The notes under the pieces were generated by a model that was not told where the DNA came from, made no database searches, and worked only from the letters and a program-made list of their open reading frames with translations. A program made the translations under genes and the position numbers. A DNA stretch of 64,000 nucleotides. It comes from an uncultured Roseobacter sp. (GTDB lineage Bacteria; Pseudomonadota; Alphaproteobacteria; Rhodobacterales; Rhodobacteraceae). The stretch spans positions 806,001 through 870,000 of the forward strand of contig NZ_CANLXG010000002.1 of the NCBI RefSeq assembly GCF_947495025.1. Reading direction: 5' to 3'. This document shows positions 1 through 9,896 of this stretch, piece after piece (the first letter of the stretch is position 1; each line of letters opens with the position of its first letter).

Positions 1-506
1 CGTTTTTCTTCCTCGGGCATGTTGGAATAGGCAACGCCGGTTGTCATGCCGAGAGCAGAGAACACATTCCCCATCCATGCAGCATCACGCCGTGCGAGAT
101 ATTCGTTGACCGTCACCACGTGCACACCGTCACCGGTGAGCGCGTTCAGATAAGCCGCGAATGTCGCCGTCAGTGTTTTACCTTCACCGGTCTTCTGTTC
201 GGCAATGTTGCCCTGATGCAGAAACACCGCGCCCATCAGCTGGGTATCAAAGGCCCGCAGGCCCAGTGAACGGCGGGCCGCCTCACGGCAGTTGGCAAAG
301 GCCTCTGGCAGCAGAGCGTCGAGGCTCTCACCCTCTCTGGCACGCTGGCGCAGGGTTTCGGTCTTTGCGATGATCTCTTCGTCCGAGAGTTTCTCGAACT
401 CAGGCTCAAGACTGTTGATCTGCGCGATCAGGGGCCGGGTCGCTTTAATCTTGCGGTCATTGGGCGTGCCAAAGACTTTTTTTGCTATTGTTCCGATACC
501 CAGCAT
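1..506 (-). CDS. secA: SecA preprotein translocase ATPase, N-terminal part (runs off the window)
   Basis: This is the first 168 codons of the motor ATPase that pushes unfolded preproteins through SecYEG. The frame opens at ATG 506-504 with [20 protein letters not shown] and continues to the window edge, so the C-terminal four fifths are missing. Residues 84-111 contain RAFDTQLMG and the Walker A stretch [10 protein letters not shown], followed by [14 protein letters not shown], all hallmark SecA sequence in nucleotide-binding domain 1. It is divergent from the parvulin gene starting at 681, with a 174-base gap. That neighbour handles exported proteins, so the pair makes functional sense. No frameshift is visible in the part present. 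Confidence 0.95.
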   Translation of the reverse strand, partial: MLGIGTIAKKVFGTPNDRKIKATRPLIAQINSLEPEFEKLSDEEIIAKTETLRQRAREGESLDALLPEAFANCREAARRSLGLRAFDTQLMGAVFLHQGNIAEQKTGEGKTLTATFAAYLNALTGDGVHVVTVNEYLARRDAAWMGNVFSALGMTTGVAYSNMPEEEK

Positions 507-680
507 GCGTTCTCCAGCCGAAGTGTTTGTGTCAGGCGCTGATCTGCTTGCTCGTCCGCGGCGCAGCCCATAGAAATAATGTGAACGCCAGCCTCTTGTG
601 GCGCCCATAGGGCGATGTAAGGGTCACGCCAAACCGTGTCAATGTCGCGCCCCGTCGTGACCCTGTTCCAGGACCAAAAC

Positions 681-1556
681 ATGTTTAAACATCGCAGAAC
701 CCTCACATCTGCCGCACTTGTTGCACTGCTCACCCTGCCCGTCAGCGCGCAGGACAATGCGGCAACCGATCCGGCTGCAGAACCCGATGCCTCAACCGTT
801 GTGGCAACGGTTGGCGATACCGATATCACTCTGGGTCATATGATCGCCGCAACATCACTTCTCCCGCCCGAATACCAGCAACTGGAAGACGACGTTCTGT
901 TTGAGGGTATTCTTCAGCAGCTGGTGCAGCAGGAAGCCCTGGCGCAGACGTTCCGCGAACAACTTCCTGCGAAGCTGGCGCTTCAGCTGGAAAACGAAAA
1001 ACGTGCGCTGGTGGCCCGTAAGGTCGTTGAGGATGCGGTCGAGGCACGACTGACCGAAGAAGACATCGCAGCGCTCTACGACGAGCAGTACGGCGACATC
1101 GAACCCGAAGAAGAATACAACGCCTCGCACATTCTGGTCGCCACGGAGGAAGAAGCGCTTGCAGTGATCGAAGAGATCAACAATGGCGGCGATTTCGCCG
1201 AAACCGCGCGCGAATTTTCGACCGGACCTTCCGGCCCGGGCGGCGGATCGCTGGGCTGGTTCGGCACCGGTATGATGGTACCGTCTTTTGAAGCCGCTGC
1301 AATCGCGCTGGACGTGGGCGAGGTCTCTGGCCCGGTCGAGACACAGTTCGGATGGCACGTCATCCGCCTGAACGAAGTGCGCGCCAAGAACATCCCGACG
1401 CTTGAGGATGTCCGCGCTGATCTGGAACAGAACCTGACCCAGAAGATTGCATCCGAGTTTCTGGAAGAAATCACAAATGAGGCTGAGGTCGTCTCGGGAG
1501 AGGGCAGCGATATGGACCGTGCATTCCTGCGTCGCACGGACCTGCTGTCGGAGTAA
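681..1556 (+). CDS. Exported parvulin-type peptidyl-prolyl cis-trans isomerase (PpiC/SurA-like)
   Basis: The 291-residue protein begins with a signal peptide (MFKHRRTLTSAALVALLTLP, cleavage near VSA/Q) and has a parvulin domain at about residues 147-235, with ASHILVAT, a glycine-rich GPGGGSLGWFG and FGWHVIRL. This suggests a periplasmic foldase for outer-membrane or secreted proteins. The open frame extends upstream to 636, but the ATG at 681 is preferred because it directly precedes the signal peptide. It is divergent from secA and followed by argJ after 5 bases. A SurA-like N-terminal helical region (about 65-135) precedes the catalytic domain. Substrate is unknown. Confidence 0.9.
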   Translation: MFKHRRTLTSAALVALLTLPVSAQDNAATDPAAEPDASTVVATVGDTDITLGHMIAATSLLPPEYQQLEDDVLFEGILQQLVQQEALAQTFREQLPAKLALQLENEKRALVARKVVEDAVEARLTEEDIAALYDEQYGDIEPEEEYNASHILVATEEEALAVIEEINNGGDFAETAREFSTGPSGPGGGSLGWFGTGMMVPSFEAAAIALDVGEVSGPVETQFGWHVIRLNEVRAKNIPTLEDVRADLEQNLTQKIASEFLEEITNEAEVVSGEGSDMDRAFLRRTDLLSE

Positions 1557-1561
1557 CTGAT

Positions 1562-2788
1562 ATGGCCGGATCACTGCCCGTTTCTCCGCTCGCACCGTCG
1601 GGTTTCCCGGAGCTGCCCATCGTTGATGGCGTGCGTTTTGCGACAGTGGCTGCGGGGGTCAGATACACCGGCAGAACAGATGTTATGCTGGCAACACTTG
1701 ATGCGGGTACCGTCATCGCCGGTGTGTTCACCCGGTCGGCCACGCGGTCCGCACCTGTGCTCGACTGTCAGGCAAAACTGGGCGGTTCGTCTGACAAACC
1801 AGCAGCGATTCTGGTCAACTCGGGCAATTCAAACGCCTTTACCGGCCGCAACGGCACAGAGTCTGTGCGTGCGATCACCGAAACCACCGCGCACGTCTGT
1901 GGTGTACCGGAGGAGCGGGTCTTTACTGCGTCAACAGGCGTCATCGGCGAGCCGCTGCCACACGACCGGATCACCTCGAAAATAGAAGAGCTGGCCGGCG
2001 CGCTTGCGCCTGACGGAATTGATGCCGCCGCCAGGGCTATTATGACCACCGACACCTTTCCCAAAGGCGCGGGAACAACGGTCAGGATTGACGGCAAGAT
2101 GGTGCGTATAGCAGGGATCGCAAAAGGGTCCGGCATGATAGCGCCCGATATGGCCACGATGCTCGTCTATATCTTTACCGATGCGCGGATACCCCAGGAC
2201 GAGCTGCAGGCATTGGTTTCTGCACATAACGAAGTCACGTTCAACAGCATCACCGTGGACAGTGATACCTCGACCTCGGATACTCTGCTGGTGGCGGCCA
2301 CCGGTCAGTCGGGTGCTGACGTGTCCGGGAATGACGCATTTTCCACGGCGCTGCATGGTGTTATGCGCGATCTGGCCCATCAGGTCGTGCGGGATGGCGA
2401 AGGCGCCAGCAAATTTGTGGAAATAACGGTGTCGGGCGCACTGAACGACAGGGATGCGCGCATTCACGCACTGTCCATTGCGAACTCCCCGCTGGTCAAA
2501 ACAGCAATTGCGGGCGAGGATCCGAACTGGGGGCGCGTTGTCATGGCCGTCGGAAAATCGGGGGCGGCTGCCGACCGCGACCGCCTTGCGATCAGGTTCG
2601 GGAATGTCATCGTTGCGGAAAACGGCTGGGTCAGCCCGGATTATAACGAAGCTGAAGCGGCGGCGCACATGAAAAAGCAGGACCTTCTGATATCAGTTGA
2701 TATCGGGCTGGGTGATGGTTCTGCTACTGTCTGGACCTGTGATCTGACTCATGGCTACATTGAAATCAATGCGGATTATCGCTCCTGA
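1562..2788 (+). CDS. argJ: Bifunctional ornithine acetyltransferase / N-acetylglutamate synthase ArgJ
   Basis: ArgJ transfers acetyl groups from N-acetylornithine to glutamate in the cyclic arginine pathway and often also makes N-acetylglutamate from acetyl-CoA. The 408-residue length is normal. The precursor self-cleaves before a conserved threonine. Here the site is in GSGMIAPDMATML, between Ala198 and Thr199, giving alpha and beta chains. ILVNSGNSNAFTG near residue 83 and GEDPNWGRV near the C-terminal third are also typical. It lies 5 bases after the ppiC-type gene and 21 bases before mutT, so the three are probably co-transcribed. argG for the last part of the pathway is at 31.3 kb. Confidence 0.96.
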   Translation: MAGSLPVSPLAPSGFPELPIVDGVRFATVAAGVRYTGRTDVMLATLDAGTVIAGVFTRSATRSAPVLDCQAKLGGSSDKPAAILVNSGNSNAFTGRNGTESVRAITETTAHVCGVPEERVFTASTGVIGEPLPHDRITSKIEELAGALAPDGIDAAARAIMTTDTFPKGAGTTVRIDGKMVRIAGIAKGSGMIAPDMATMLVYIFTDARIPQDELQALVSAHNEVTFNSITVDSDTSTSDTLLVAATGQSGADVSGNDAFSTALHGVMRDLAHQVVRDGEGASKFVEITVSGALNDRDARIHALSIANSPLVKTAIAGEDPNWGRVVMAVGKSGAAADRDRLAIRFGNVIVAENGWVSPDYNEAEAAAHMKKQDLLISVDIGLGDGSATVWTCDLTHGYIEINADYRS

Positions 2789-2809
2789 TCTGCTGACAAG
2801 GGACTGGCA

Positions 2810-3208
2810 ATGAAAACTGTGCTGGTATCGGCCGTCGCGCTGATCGACGTGGATGGGCGGGTGCTGCTGGCGCAACGACCCGAAGGCAAATCCATGGCCG
2901 GGCTGTGGGAATTTCCAGGCGGCAAGGTTGAAGCCGGAGAAACACCCGAAGCTGCGCTCATCCGCGAACTGGAAGAAGAGCTGGGTATCAACACCTGGCA
3001 GTCCTGTCTGGCCCCGCTTACGTTTGCCAGCCACAGCTATGAAAACTTTCATCTCCTGATGCCACTTTTCGCCTGTCGAAAGTGGGAAGGCACTCCGGTT
3101 TCACGCGAAAACCAGGCGCTGAAATGGGTACGCCCGAACGAGCTCAGGAGCTATCCGATGCCCGAAGCGGACATTCCGCTTATCCCGATACTGCGTGACT
3201 GGCTCTAA
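2810..3208 (+). CDS. mutT: 8-oxo-dGTP diphosphatase MutT (Nudix hydrolase)
   Basis: A 132-residue Nudix protein of typical MutT length. The Nudix box is complete at residues 38-60: GGKVEAGETPEAALIRELEE followed by ELGI, with all metal-binding glutamates. QRPEGKSMAGLWEFPGGK just before it is characteristic of MutT rather than other Nudix clades. It should hydrolyse oxidised dGTP and so prevent A:T to C:G transversions. It follows argJ by 21 bases on the same strand and is probably the last gene of the ppiC-argJ-mutT unit, although a small gene follows after an AT-rich gap of 111 bases. Confidence 0.9.
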   Translation: MKTVLVSAVALIDVDGRVLLAQRPEGKSMAGLWEFPGGKVEAGETPEAALIRELEEELGINTWQSCLAPLTFASHSYENFHLLMPLFACRKWEGTPVSRENQALKWVRPNELRSYPMPEADIPLIPILRDWL

Positions 3209-3319
3209 TCGGCGGATTTTTTCCCATTTATGAACAAAATCGTAATAATTCAAATTTTGTTTATGGATTATTAATCAAATTCTTCTAGTTTTAGGTGAAG
3301 TTTTTCTGGGGAGAAAAAT
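3209..3319 (+). promoter_or_regulatory. AT-rich leader with likely promoter before the 48-residue gene
   Basis: This 111-base gap is far more AT-rich than its surroundings, with runs such as TTTTTTCCCATTTATG and TTTATGGATTATTAATC. No exact sigma-70 hexamer pair stands out, but the composition and the following good ribosome-binding site (GGGGAG, 7 bases before ATG 3320) suggest a separate promoter and 5' leader for the small gene. Confidence 0.4.
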
Positions 3320-3466
3320 ATGCTTCGCACCATCACTATCGGGAGTGCGGTTTCTGTACAGGGCATCTTTGTCAGGGACCTGCCTGATGGACGTATTGTC
3401 GTCAAAGTCGACGACGATACATACACTGGCAAGCCTGTGGCCCGGAATGCAGACAAACTGCATTAA
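3320..3466 (+). CDS. Small conserved-looking protein, 48 residues, unknown function
   Basis: ATG 3320 to TAA 3464-3466 encodes a 48-residue protein beginning MLRTITIGSAVSVQGIFVRD and ending in DKLH. A strong Shine-Dalgarno (GGGGAG at 3308-3313) precedes the start and a strong terminator follows 21 bases after the stop, so it looks like a self-contained gene. The sequence alternates hydrophobic and polar residues (IVVKVDDDTYTGKPV), suggesting a small beta-sheet fold without signal peptide or membrane span. I recall similar short proteins in other Rhodobacterales but cannot name a function. It falls below usual gene-length cutoffs, so automatic annotation may miss it. Confidence 0.7.
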   Translation: MLRTITIGSAVSVQGIFVRDLPDGRIVVKVDDDTYTGKPVARNADKLH

Positions 3467-3487
3467 GGATCGTTAAGCGAAAAAGAA

Positions 3488-3520
3488 AGGGACGGTGAAT
3501 TTCACCGTCCCTGTTTTTTT
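3488..3520. terminator. Strong bidirectional rho-independent terminator
   Basis: AGGGACGGTGAA (3488-3499) pairs perfectly with TTCACCGTCCCT (3501-3512), followed by a run of T at 3514-3520. On the other strand the stem is followed by TTTCTTTTT. It therefore ends both the plus-strand small gene (stop at 3466) and the minus-strand infB operon (stop at 3537). Confidence 0.92.
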
Positions 3521-3536
3521 GTGCTGCGTCTGACTG

Positions 3537-6008
3537 TCAGGTCAGAGTACGGGTAATCTCTTCACGCTCGAAGATCTCGATCACATCGTCCGCACGGATA
3601 TCATCGTAGTTCTCGAACGCCATACCGCACTCCTGTCCGGACTGCACTTCGGCGACTTCATCCTTGAAGCGCTTGAGCGTTTTCAGCGTGCCCTCGTGGA
3701 TTACAACGTTGTCGCGCAGCAGACGTACGCCCGCAGAGCGTCGCGCCACACCTTCAGTTACAAGGCAACCGGCGACTTTGCCGACGCCTGTGACTTTAAA
3801 GACTTCCTTGATGGTCGCGTATCCGATGAAGTTCTCGCGGATTTCCGCGCTCAGCAGGCCGGAGGCTGCGGCTTTTACATCGTCCACCAGATCATAGATC
3901 ACCGAATAATAGCGGATCTCTACACTTTTCTGGTTCGCTGTGTTCCGTGCCGAGGCATTGGCCCGAACGTTAAAGCCCATGATCGGTGCGCCGGACGCTT
4001 CGGCAAGACCGACGTCCGTTTCCGTGATCGCGCCCACACCCGAGTGCAGCACGCGCACGCGCACCTCGTCGTTGCCGATCTTTTCCATCGCCTGGACGAT
4101 CGCTTCGGCAGAACCCTGCACATCGGCTTTGACCAGAATGGGCAGTTCCGACACGTTCTCGTCCGCCTTGGCATTTGCCATCAGCTGTTCGAGCGTTGTC
4201 GCAGCACCCGCGGCCGCACGTTTGTCTTTGGCCGCATTGGCACGGTATTCCGCGATCTCACGGGCCTGCGCTTCGGTTTCGGTGACATTCAGCACGTCGC
4301 CTGCTTCGGGTGTCCCGTTCAGACCAAGCACCTCTACCGGAACCGACGGACCAGCTTCTTTGACACGGTCGCCCTTGTCGTTGATCAGCGCGCGCACCTT
4401 GCCGTACTGTTCGCCGACAACAAAGATATCGCCCTGTCGCAGCGTACCGTTCTGGACCAGAACGGTGGCAACGGGCCCACGCCCCACATCCAGCTGCGCC
4501 TCGATGACGGCGCCCTGCGCCGCACGGTCCGGGTTTGCCTTGAGCTCGAGAATCTCGGCCTGAAGCGCAATTGCCTCAAGCAGTTCGTCCAGACCCTGGC
4601 CCGAAATCGCTGAAACCTCCACGTCCTGCACTTCGCCGGACATCTTCTCGACGATCACTTCGTGCTGCAGCAGATCAGTCCGGACCTTGTCCGGATTGGC
4701 GTCGGGCTTGTCGACCTTGTTGATCGCCACGATCATCGGCACCTCGGCCGCTTTCGCGTGGTTGATCGCCTCGATCGTCTGCGGCATGACCGCATCATCG
4801 GCAGCCACCACCAGAACAACAATGTCCGTGACCTGCGCACCGCGCGACCGCATCGACGTAAACGCGGCGTGGCCGGGTGTATCCAGGAAGCTCAGCAGCT
4901 GACCACCGTCAGTTTTCACCTGATAGGCACCGATGTGCTGGGTGATTCCACCAGCTTCACCGGCGACAACCTTGGCATTCCGGATCGCATCCAGCAGCGA
5001 TGTCTTACCATGGTCAACGTGACCCATGATGGTGATAACAGGGGGACGGGATTTCAGATCTTTTGCGTCGTCCTCGATCTCTTTGATCACATCCTCAACA
5101 TCGGCGTCCGAAACACGCACGACCTTATGGCCGAATTCCTCGACGATAAGCTCGGCGGTGTCCTGATCAATGGTCTGGTTCTGCGTCACCATCATGCCGT
5201 TCTGCATCAGCGCCTTGACCACGGCCCCAACCTTCTCGGACATCCGGTTTGCAAGCTCGGAGACGACAATCGCCTCGGGGACCTGCACATCGCGCATGAC
5301 CTTCTCACGCTCGACCTGACCGCCCATCGCTTTCTGGCGGGCACGTTCCTGCTTGCGTTTCATCGCAGCCATCGAGCGCTGACGCCCACCTTCGCCGCCG
5401 GCGAGAGCCTGGTTCAGCGTCAGTTTTCCGGACCGACGGTTGTCGTCGCCACCCTTGCCGCCGCGTTTGTTGTCGCGCTCGCGTTCCTGCTTGCGTGGTG
5501 CGGGATCGGGCGCTTTGTTGCTTGTCGGACGCTGAACAACGGGTTCAGGTGCCGGCGCGGCTGCAGCTTTTGCAGCGGCCTCAGCCTCTTCCTGCCGGCG
5601 TTTGTCTTCCTCGGCCTTGGCCCTGAGGCTTTCCTCGCGCTCGCGTTCTTCGCGTTCCTTGGCTTCCTGCTCGGCACGACGGCGCTCGCGCTCTTCTGCG
5701 CGGGCCTTCTCTTCGGCTTCGCGCGCCGCAGATTCCTCAACCTCACGCGCCTTCGCAGCCTGAACGGCCTTCAGCCGACGCTCCATCTCCGCGTCACTGA
5801 TACCAGCGGGGCGCCGAGACGGATCACCCGTCGCCGCAGAACCACTGCCACCGGATTTCGCGGCACCCGCTTTGGGCACCACAACGCGTTTGCGTTTGGT
5901 CTCAACCACGACGTTCTTGGTCCGTCCGTGGCTAAAGCTCTGCTTTACGTTGCCCGGACGCGCGCCGCCGCGCAGACCCAATGTTTTTTTGCCGTCAGTA
6001 TCGCTCAT
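3537..6008 (-). CDS. infB: Translation initiation factor IF-2
   Basis: IF-2 places initiator tRNA on the 30S subunit and hydrolyses GTP on subunit joining. The 823-residue protein has a long charged N-terminal region (about 70-190, Glu/Arg/Lys/Ala-rich, probably helical), then the G domain with G1 GHVDHGKTS at 329-337, [16 protein letters not shown] and NKVDKPDA, followed by the IF-2-specific beta-barrel domains. The C-terminus ends [12 protein letters not shown]. It is the last gene of rimP-nusA-ylxR-infB, with its start 9 bases after the ylxR stop. Unlike E. coli, rbfA and truB do not follow, because the terminator at 3488-3520 ends the unit. Confidence 0.97.
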   Translation of the reverse strand: MSDTDGKKTLGLRGGARPGNVKQSFSHGRTKNVVVETKRKRVVVPKAGAAKSGGSGSAATGDPSRRPAGISDAEMERRLKAVQAAKAREVEESAAREAEEKARAEERERRRAEQEAKEREEREREESLRAKAEEDKRRQEEAEAAAKAAAAPAPEPVVQRPTSNKAPDPAPRKQERERDNKRGGKGGDDNRRSGKLTLNQALAGGEGGRQRSMAAMKRKQERARQKAMGGQVEREKVMRDVQVPEAIVVSELANRMSEKVGAVVKALMQNGMMVTQNQTIDQDTAELIVEEFGHKVVRVSDADVEDVIKEIEDDAKDLKSRPPVITIMGHVDHGKTSLLDAIRNAKVVAGEAGGITQHIGAYQVKTDGGQLLSFLDTPGHAAFTSMRSRGAQVTDIVVLVVAADDAVMPQTIEAINHAKAAEVPMIVAINKVDKPDANPDKVRTDLLQHEVIVEKMSGEVQDVEVSAISGQGLDELLEAIALQAEILELKANPDRAAQGAVIEAQLDVGRGPVATVLVQNGTLRQGDIFVVGEQYGKVRALINDKGDRVKEAGPSVPVEVLGLNGTPEAGDVLNVTETEAQAREIAEYRANAAKDKRAAAGAATTLEQLMANAKADENVSELPILVKADVQGSAEAIVQAMEKIGNDEVRVRVLHSGVGAITETDVGLAEASGAPIMGFNVRANASARNTANQKSVEIRYYSVIYDLVDDVKAAASGLLSAEIRENFIGYATIKEVFKVTGVGKVAGCLVTEGVARRSAGVRLLRDNVVIHEGTLKTLKRFKDEVAEVQSGQECGMAFENYDDIRADDVIEIFEREEITRTLT

Positions 6009-6017
6009 GAAGCTCGT

Positions 6018-6638
6018 CTATCCTTTCGGGTGGCCGTTACCACCCTCGTTTTTGCGCACGCCTTTAAGTCTTTGGGCTTCCTCTACAACACGTTGCGTGA
6101 GTCCACCAGAGGCGAGCGCCCCATGTATCACAGTTTGGCGTCCGAATGCCAAACCCAATTCGTCAGCCGTCAGCCAGCCAATATACGTTCCGAAATGCGG
6201 CGTGCTCAGTTTCGACTTGCCGCGCCCCGATCCGTCGCTGGCCTGGATCAGCACCTCTGCCTCTTCCATCTGCAGCCAGCTTTTCACTTTCTCATAGCCC
6301 GCCACGGCTTTTCCGGCTTTACGCTGGAGCGAAATCAGCTCCACGACGCGATGCGCCAGTTGCCGCTCAACTTCTTCAACCAGCGTATCCGGCACGCTGA
6401 CCTGTGCCTTTGCGCCCCGCGAGAACAGACGTTTCTTTGCCGCCGTCTCAAGAGCCCCACGATCCGCTGCTACCCAGATACCACGACCAGGCAGCTTGCC
6501 CAGAATATCGGGAACAACCTGATTGTCCGGCCCGACCACAAAACGGATCAGTCCATGTTTTGGCTGCACCTCACCTGTGGCGATGCACTTGCGCGAAGGA
6601 CCGTCAGACCGGTCTTTGGGAGCGCCACCGCGACCCAT
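6018..6638 (-). CDS. YlxR-type RNA-binding protein (DUF448) with L7Ae-like C-terminal half
   Basis: The gene sits between nusA and infB, the usual place for YlxR. The N-terminal part (residues about 14-60) has the family signature SRKCIATGEVQPKHGLIRFV and LPGRGIWVAADR. The C-terminal half (VVELISLQRKAGKAVAGYEK and onward) resembles the L7Ae/L30e RNA-binding fold, as in the longer alphaproteobacterial forms. The ATG at 6638 is chosen because it gives MGRGGAPKDRSDGPSRKC and starts 22 bases after the nusA stop; the frame is open further upstream but that would overlap nusA. Length 206 residues. Role: RNA or ribosome-related, not defined. Confidence 0.88.
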   Translation of the reverse strand: MGRGGAPKDRSDGPSRKCIATGEVQPKHGLIRFVVGPDNQVVPDILGKLPGRGIWVAADRGALETAAKKRLFSRGAKAQVSVPDTLVEEVERQLAHRVVELISLQRKAGKAVAGYEKVKSWLQMEEAEVLIQASDGSGRGKSKLSTPHFGTYIGWLTADELGLAFGRQTVIHGALASGGLTQRVVEEAQRLKGVRKNEGGNGHPKG

Positions 6639-6660
6639 CAGGTGACCCCGAGGCCTGAGA

Positions 6661-8280
6661 TCAGACCTCGGATTCCTCCGCTTCTTCTTCGGCGTCAGCT
6701 TCTTCAGCGTCAGCCTCGAGATCGGCAGGGTCCACCCAGCCCAGCAGGACACGGGCCGTCATGATCAGCTGTTGTGCTTCCTCAAGCGAAACGTCAAAGG
6801 GCTCCAGCACGCCATCGTCCTTGACGCGTTCCCCGTCGACCGTGGTCCAGCCGCCGGCCAGCTCCCAGTCGGCGCAGGTTGCAAAGTCCTCAAGCGTTTT
6901 CACGTCGTCTTTGGCCAGCGCTTCAATCATCTGGGGTGTCAGACCCTCAAATTCAACCAGGCTGTCCTCGACACCCATGCTGCGGGCGTTTTCCAGCGCT
7001 GCCTTGTTCTGTGCTTCCAGCACATCGCGGGCACGCGCCTGCAGTTCGTTGGCGGTGTCTTCGTCCACACCGTCGATCACCAGCAGTTCGTCCAGCTCGA
7101 CATATGCAACTTCTTCGAGGTTCGAGAACCCTTCCGAAACAAGCAGTTGCGCAAAGAACTCGTCGAGATCCAGATTGTCGACGAACAGTTTCGTACGCAG
7201 CTCGAACTCGGCCTGACGGCGCGCGCTTTCCTGCTCTTCGGTCATGATGTCAATATCAAGACCGGTCAGCTGCGACGCCAGACGCACGTTCTGGCCACGG
7301 CGTCCAATCGCGAGGCTCAGCTGCTCTTCGGGAACGACGACCTCGATCTTGCCGGCTTCTTCATCCAGAACCACCTTGGACACTTCTGCTGGCTGCAGCG
7401 CGTTCACCAGGAACGTCGGCTGATCTTCATTCCACGGAATGATGTCGATTTTCTCACCCTGCAGTTCGTTCACAACCGCCTGGACGCGCGATCCGCGCAT
7501 ACCGACACAGGCACCCACAGGGTCAATCGAGTTGTCATACGAGATCACAGCAATCTTGGCGCGGCTGCCCGGGTCACGGGCGACGGCCTTGATCTCGATG
7601 ATGCCGTCATATATTTCCGGCACTTCCATTTTGAACAGCTCTGCCATGAATTCCGGCGCCGTGCGGCTCAGGAAAATCTGAGGGCCGCGCTGCTCACGGC
7701 GGACGTCCTTGATATAGACGCGGATCCGGTCATTCGGACGATAGCTTTCGCGGCCGATCTTTTCATTGCGGCGCAGGATCGCCTCGCCGGCACCTACATC
7801 AACGATGACGTTGCCGTATTCCTCGCGCTTGACCAGACCATTGATGATCGTGCCCGCACGGTCTTTGAATTCCTCGAACTGACGGTCACGCTCGGCCTCA
7901 CGCACCTTTTGCAGAATGACCTGCTTGGCGGACTGTGCAGCAATCCGGCCCATCTCGACCGGGGGAACCTCTTCGATCAGCTGCTGGCCGACCTCGGGAT
8001 TTTCCATATACTGTTTTGCCTGTTCAACGGTGAACTCGGCCTGGTAGTTCTCCAGCTCTTCGTCCTCAACCACGGTGCGCACGCGCGTGAACGTCGCCTT
8101 GCCCGTCTTGCGGTCGATGGACACGCGGATGTCCATCTCCGCGCCGTAACGGGACTTGGCCGCGCGGGCGAGTGATTCTTCCATCGCCTCGACCACCAGT
8201 CCGGGGTCGATCATTTTCTCGCGCGCAACCGCCTCGGCAGTTTGCAGCAGCTCAAGCTGGTTGGCAGATGTAATGGCCAT
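6661..8280 (-). CDS. nusA: Transcription termination/antitermination factor NusA
   Basis: NusA binds RNA polymerase and nascent RNA to control pausing, termination and rRNA antitermination. The 539-residue protein has the N-terminal polymerase-binding domain, an S1 domain ([14 protein letters not shown] region near 155-200), KH domains ([38 protein letters not shown]), two C-terminal helical repeats ([40 protein letters not shown]) and a very acidic tail. It starts 14 bases after the rimP stop and is followed by ylxR and infB, the conserved order. The C-terminal repeats indicate the long proteobacterial form. Confidence 0.97.
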   Translation of the reverse strand: MAITSANQLELLQTAEAVAREKMIDPGLVVEAMEESLARAAKSRYGAEMDIRVSIDRKTGKATFTRVRTVVEDEELENYQAEFTVEQAKQYMENPEVGQQLIEEVPPVEMGRIAAQSAKQVILQKVREAERDRQFEEFKDRAGTIINGLVKREEYGNVIVDVGAGEAILRRNEKIGRESYRPNDRIRVYIKDVRREQRGPQIFLSRTAPEFMAELFKMEVPEIYDGIIEIKAVARDPGSRAKIAVISYDNSIDPVGACVGMRGSRVQAVVNELQGEKIDIIPWNEDQPTFLVNALQPAEVSKVVLDEEAGKIEVVVPEEQLSLAIGRRGQNVRLASQLTGLDIDIMTEEQESARRQAEFELRTKLFVDNLDLDEFFAQLLVSEGFSNLEEVAYVELDELLVIDGVDEDTANELQARARDVLEAQNKAALENARSMGVEDSLVEFEGLTPQMIEALAKDDVKTLEDFATCADWELAGGWTTVDGERVKDDGVLEPFDVSLEEAQQLIMTARVLLGWVDPADLEADAEEADAEEEAEESEV

Positions 8281-8294
8281 GTCTCAGGTCTCCC

Positions 8295-8873
8295 TTAAGC
8301 GGAATCGTCCGATGAAACCTCATCGGAAATCTCGTCAAACTTTGTTTCGTCTATCTCGCCCGCGGCTTTGCGCTGGCGCAGCATCTCTTTGATCAGGTCG
8401 TCGGTCAGTACGAGTTTGGCCTCTGTCAGCCAGTCGAATTTCAGACCGATGGTGCCCTCGGCGACATTGATCAGCACTTCGTCGCCCTCGACACCGGCCA
8501 GCTCGCCCTTGAAGCGACGGCGGCCGTCGATCATCTCGCCGGTCTCGATTTTGGCCTCATACCCTTCGAACATCTCAAAGTCCTTGAGACGGGTCAGCGG
8601 GCGGTCAATACCGGGGCTGGAGACTTCGAGCGTATACTCATCGAGAATAGGGTCCTCGACATCAAGGACAGCGCCAATCGCCTGGCTGATCTCGGCGCAG
8701 TCGTCCACCTCGATACCACCATCCGGCTTGTCGGCCATGATCTGCAACGTCGTGCTCTTGCCCGACATCAGACGTACGCGCACCAGCTCAAACCCCATAT
8801 CCTCGATCACCGGTGTGATGATCTCGGCCATGCGGCGGTCTATCGCTGCTTTTGCAATCAGATCGTTTGTCAT
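8295..8873 (-). CDS. rimP: Ribosome maturation factor RimP
   Basis: RimP assists late 30S assembly. The 192-residue protein has the family signatures [32 protein letters not shown] and [14 protein letters not shown]. The frame is open upstream past 8990, but ATG 8873 ([18 protein letters not shown]) is the natural start; the upstream stretch contains the terminator of the preceding gene and is not coding. It is the first gene of the rimP-nusA-ylxR-infB operon, so the operon promoter should lie just upstream, within or beyond 8874-9005. Confidence 0.93.
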   Translation of the reverse strand: MTNDLIAKAAIDRRMAEIITPVIEDMGFELVRVRLMSGKSTTLQIMADKPDGGIEVDDCAEISQAIGAVLDVEDPILDEYTLEVSSPGIDRPLTRLKDFEMFEGYEAKIETGEMIDGRRRFKGELAGVEGDEVLINVAEGTIGLKFDWLTEAKLVLTDDLIKEMLRQRKAAGEIDETKFDEISDEVSSDDSA

Positions 8874-8888
8874 CTGTCTTTCAGGCAC

Positions 8889-8912
8889 AAAAAAACGGGC
8901 GCGCGGCCCGTT
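8889..8912 (-). terminator. Rho-independent terminator of the pip/binding-protein unit
   Basis: On the minus strand AACGGGC (8912-8906) pairs with GCCCGTT (8900-8894) across a 5-base CGCGC loop, followed by a T run (A run 8889-8895 on the plus strand). It lies 94 bases after the stop of the binding-protein gene and 16 bases before the rimP start, so it insulates the two units. Confidence 0.85.
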
Positions 8913-9005
8913 CGAAATTCCGGTGGGCTTTCGGTGTGGACCCGAGAGCGCCGCTGTTGAGCACGATATACGCCCGGCGCTCTGAGTCTGCAACCCCTGA
9001 TCGCG

Positions 9006-9896
9006 TCAGGCCATCCACCACCGCTCTGCAGCACGCAGATTGTCCATCGGCCAGCGGCTGCCCACCGTCGCGGGCAATGCCAGACGCTGGTCGACGGCCG
9101 TCGACATAAAGTCCTCGCGCGGCAGCAGGGTGATATTTTCCAGATCCCCCAGGTCCGCAGGATGCTCGAGGTCGACGGCATCAACAAAGTGATCGCGCAA
9201 TGCCTCGGCGCGGACCTCATCCGCCGGCAGTGAGACAAGCTCAACACTGTCAAACCAGCCCGCGCGCCCGTCCTTGTAGTGATCGGCGACACGGTACGCC
9301 ACAAGATGCCGCCCTGGCCGGAATTCATGCAGCCGGTACAGCCCGGTACCGACACCCGCCGCCGCGCTGGCTGCGTCACCACCTGGCAGAATAACCGTCT
9401 GAGGATGGCTCAGCCGCATCGGAAACTGCGGATCTCCATCGCGGAGATGTATGATAATGCGCTGCGAACCCGCAACTTCAACCGACTCCACATCTGACAG
9501 CAGCCCGTCCTGCAGCGGCGCAAAAGAGGCCTGCACATCATCAGCACTGAAAAACCTGCCGTCGTGAAACGCCACATTCCGGCGCAGATCAAACTCCCAG
9601 CGGGTCGCATCAGCGTTGCTGTGCCACGCAACAGCCAGTTCGCCGTGCAGCGTGCCGTCAGCGGCAATCTCCGTCAGCGTGTCAAACAGAACACCCGCGG
9701 TAGCAACCTGCATAAAGAGACCCGGCGTGCCGACCTGACCCAGCACGTCATCCCGGCTCGCACCCGAGAGCGCCATGCGCAGCCGGCCTCCCCGCGCGGG
9801 CGCCGGGCCCGCAGACAGGCCGGTCGCCGCGAGCAGGGCTGCGGCTGCACCTGACGCAAAAAGCGCGCGTCGGTCAATATGGGGTCTGCGTGTCAC
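9006..9896 (-). CDS. Compact family-5 extracellular solute (peptide)-binding protein, Tat-type leader
   Basis: Residues 1-35 carry a twin-arginine-like leader (HIDRRALFASGAAAALLAAT), followed by a family-5 binding-protein body: VLFDTLTEIAADGTLHGELA, WEFDLRRNVAFHDGRFFSADDV and GTGLYRLHEFRPG. Family members normally have about 500 residues; this one has 296. The internal region is shortened, while the C-terminal motif (NLRAAERWW) looks like a natural end. The start is GTG 9896-9894, overlapping the pip stop (GTGA), so translation is coupled to the upstream peptidase. No permease or ATPase genes are adjacent, so whether it serves transport is unclear. A diverged or reduced binding protein is the safest reading. 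Confidence 0.75.
   Translation of the reverse strand: MTRRPHIDRRALFASGAAAALLAATGLSAGPAPARGGRLRMALSGASRDDVLGQVGTPGLFMQVATAGVLFDTLTEIAADGTLHGELAVAWHSNADATRWEFDLRRNVAFHDGRFFSADDVQASFAPLQDGLLSDVESVEVAGSQRIIIHLRDGDPQFPMRLSHPQTVILPGGDAASAAAGVGTGLYRLHEFRPGRHLVAYRVADHYKDGRAGWFDSVELVSLPADEVRAEALRDHFVDAVDLEHPADLGDLENITLLPREDFMSTAVDQRLALPATVGSRWPMDNLRAAERWWMA

Noticed and set aside
3107..3125. parS-like GGTTTCACGCGAAAAC inside mutT
   Set aside because: It differs from the perfect 16-base parS at several positions, including the outer arms, and lies 43 kb from parAB.
3463..3476. TTAA-N6-TTAA near the 48-residue gene as a CtrA site
   Set aside because: The spacer is six, not seven, bases, so the half-sites are on the wrong faces.
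4662..6764. Long open frame on the plus strand opposite infB and ylxR
   Set aside because: It is antisense to a well-identified operon, has no recognisable domain and arises from GC-rich third-position bias.
6772..8175. Long open frame opposite nusA
   Set aside because: Same reason: shadow of nusA codon bias, no signal for initiation or protein features.
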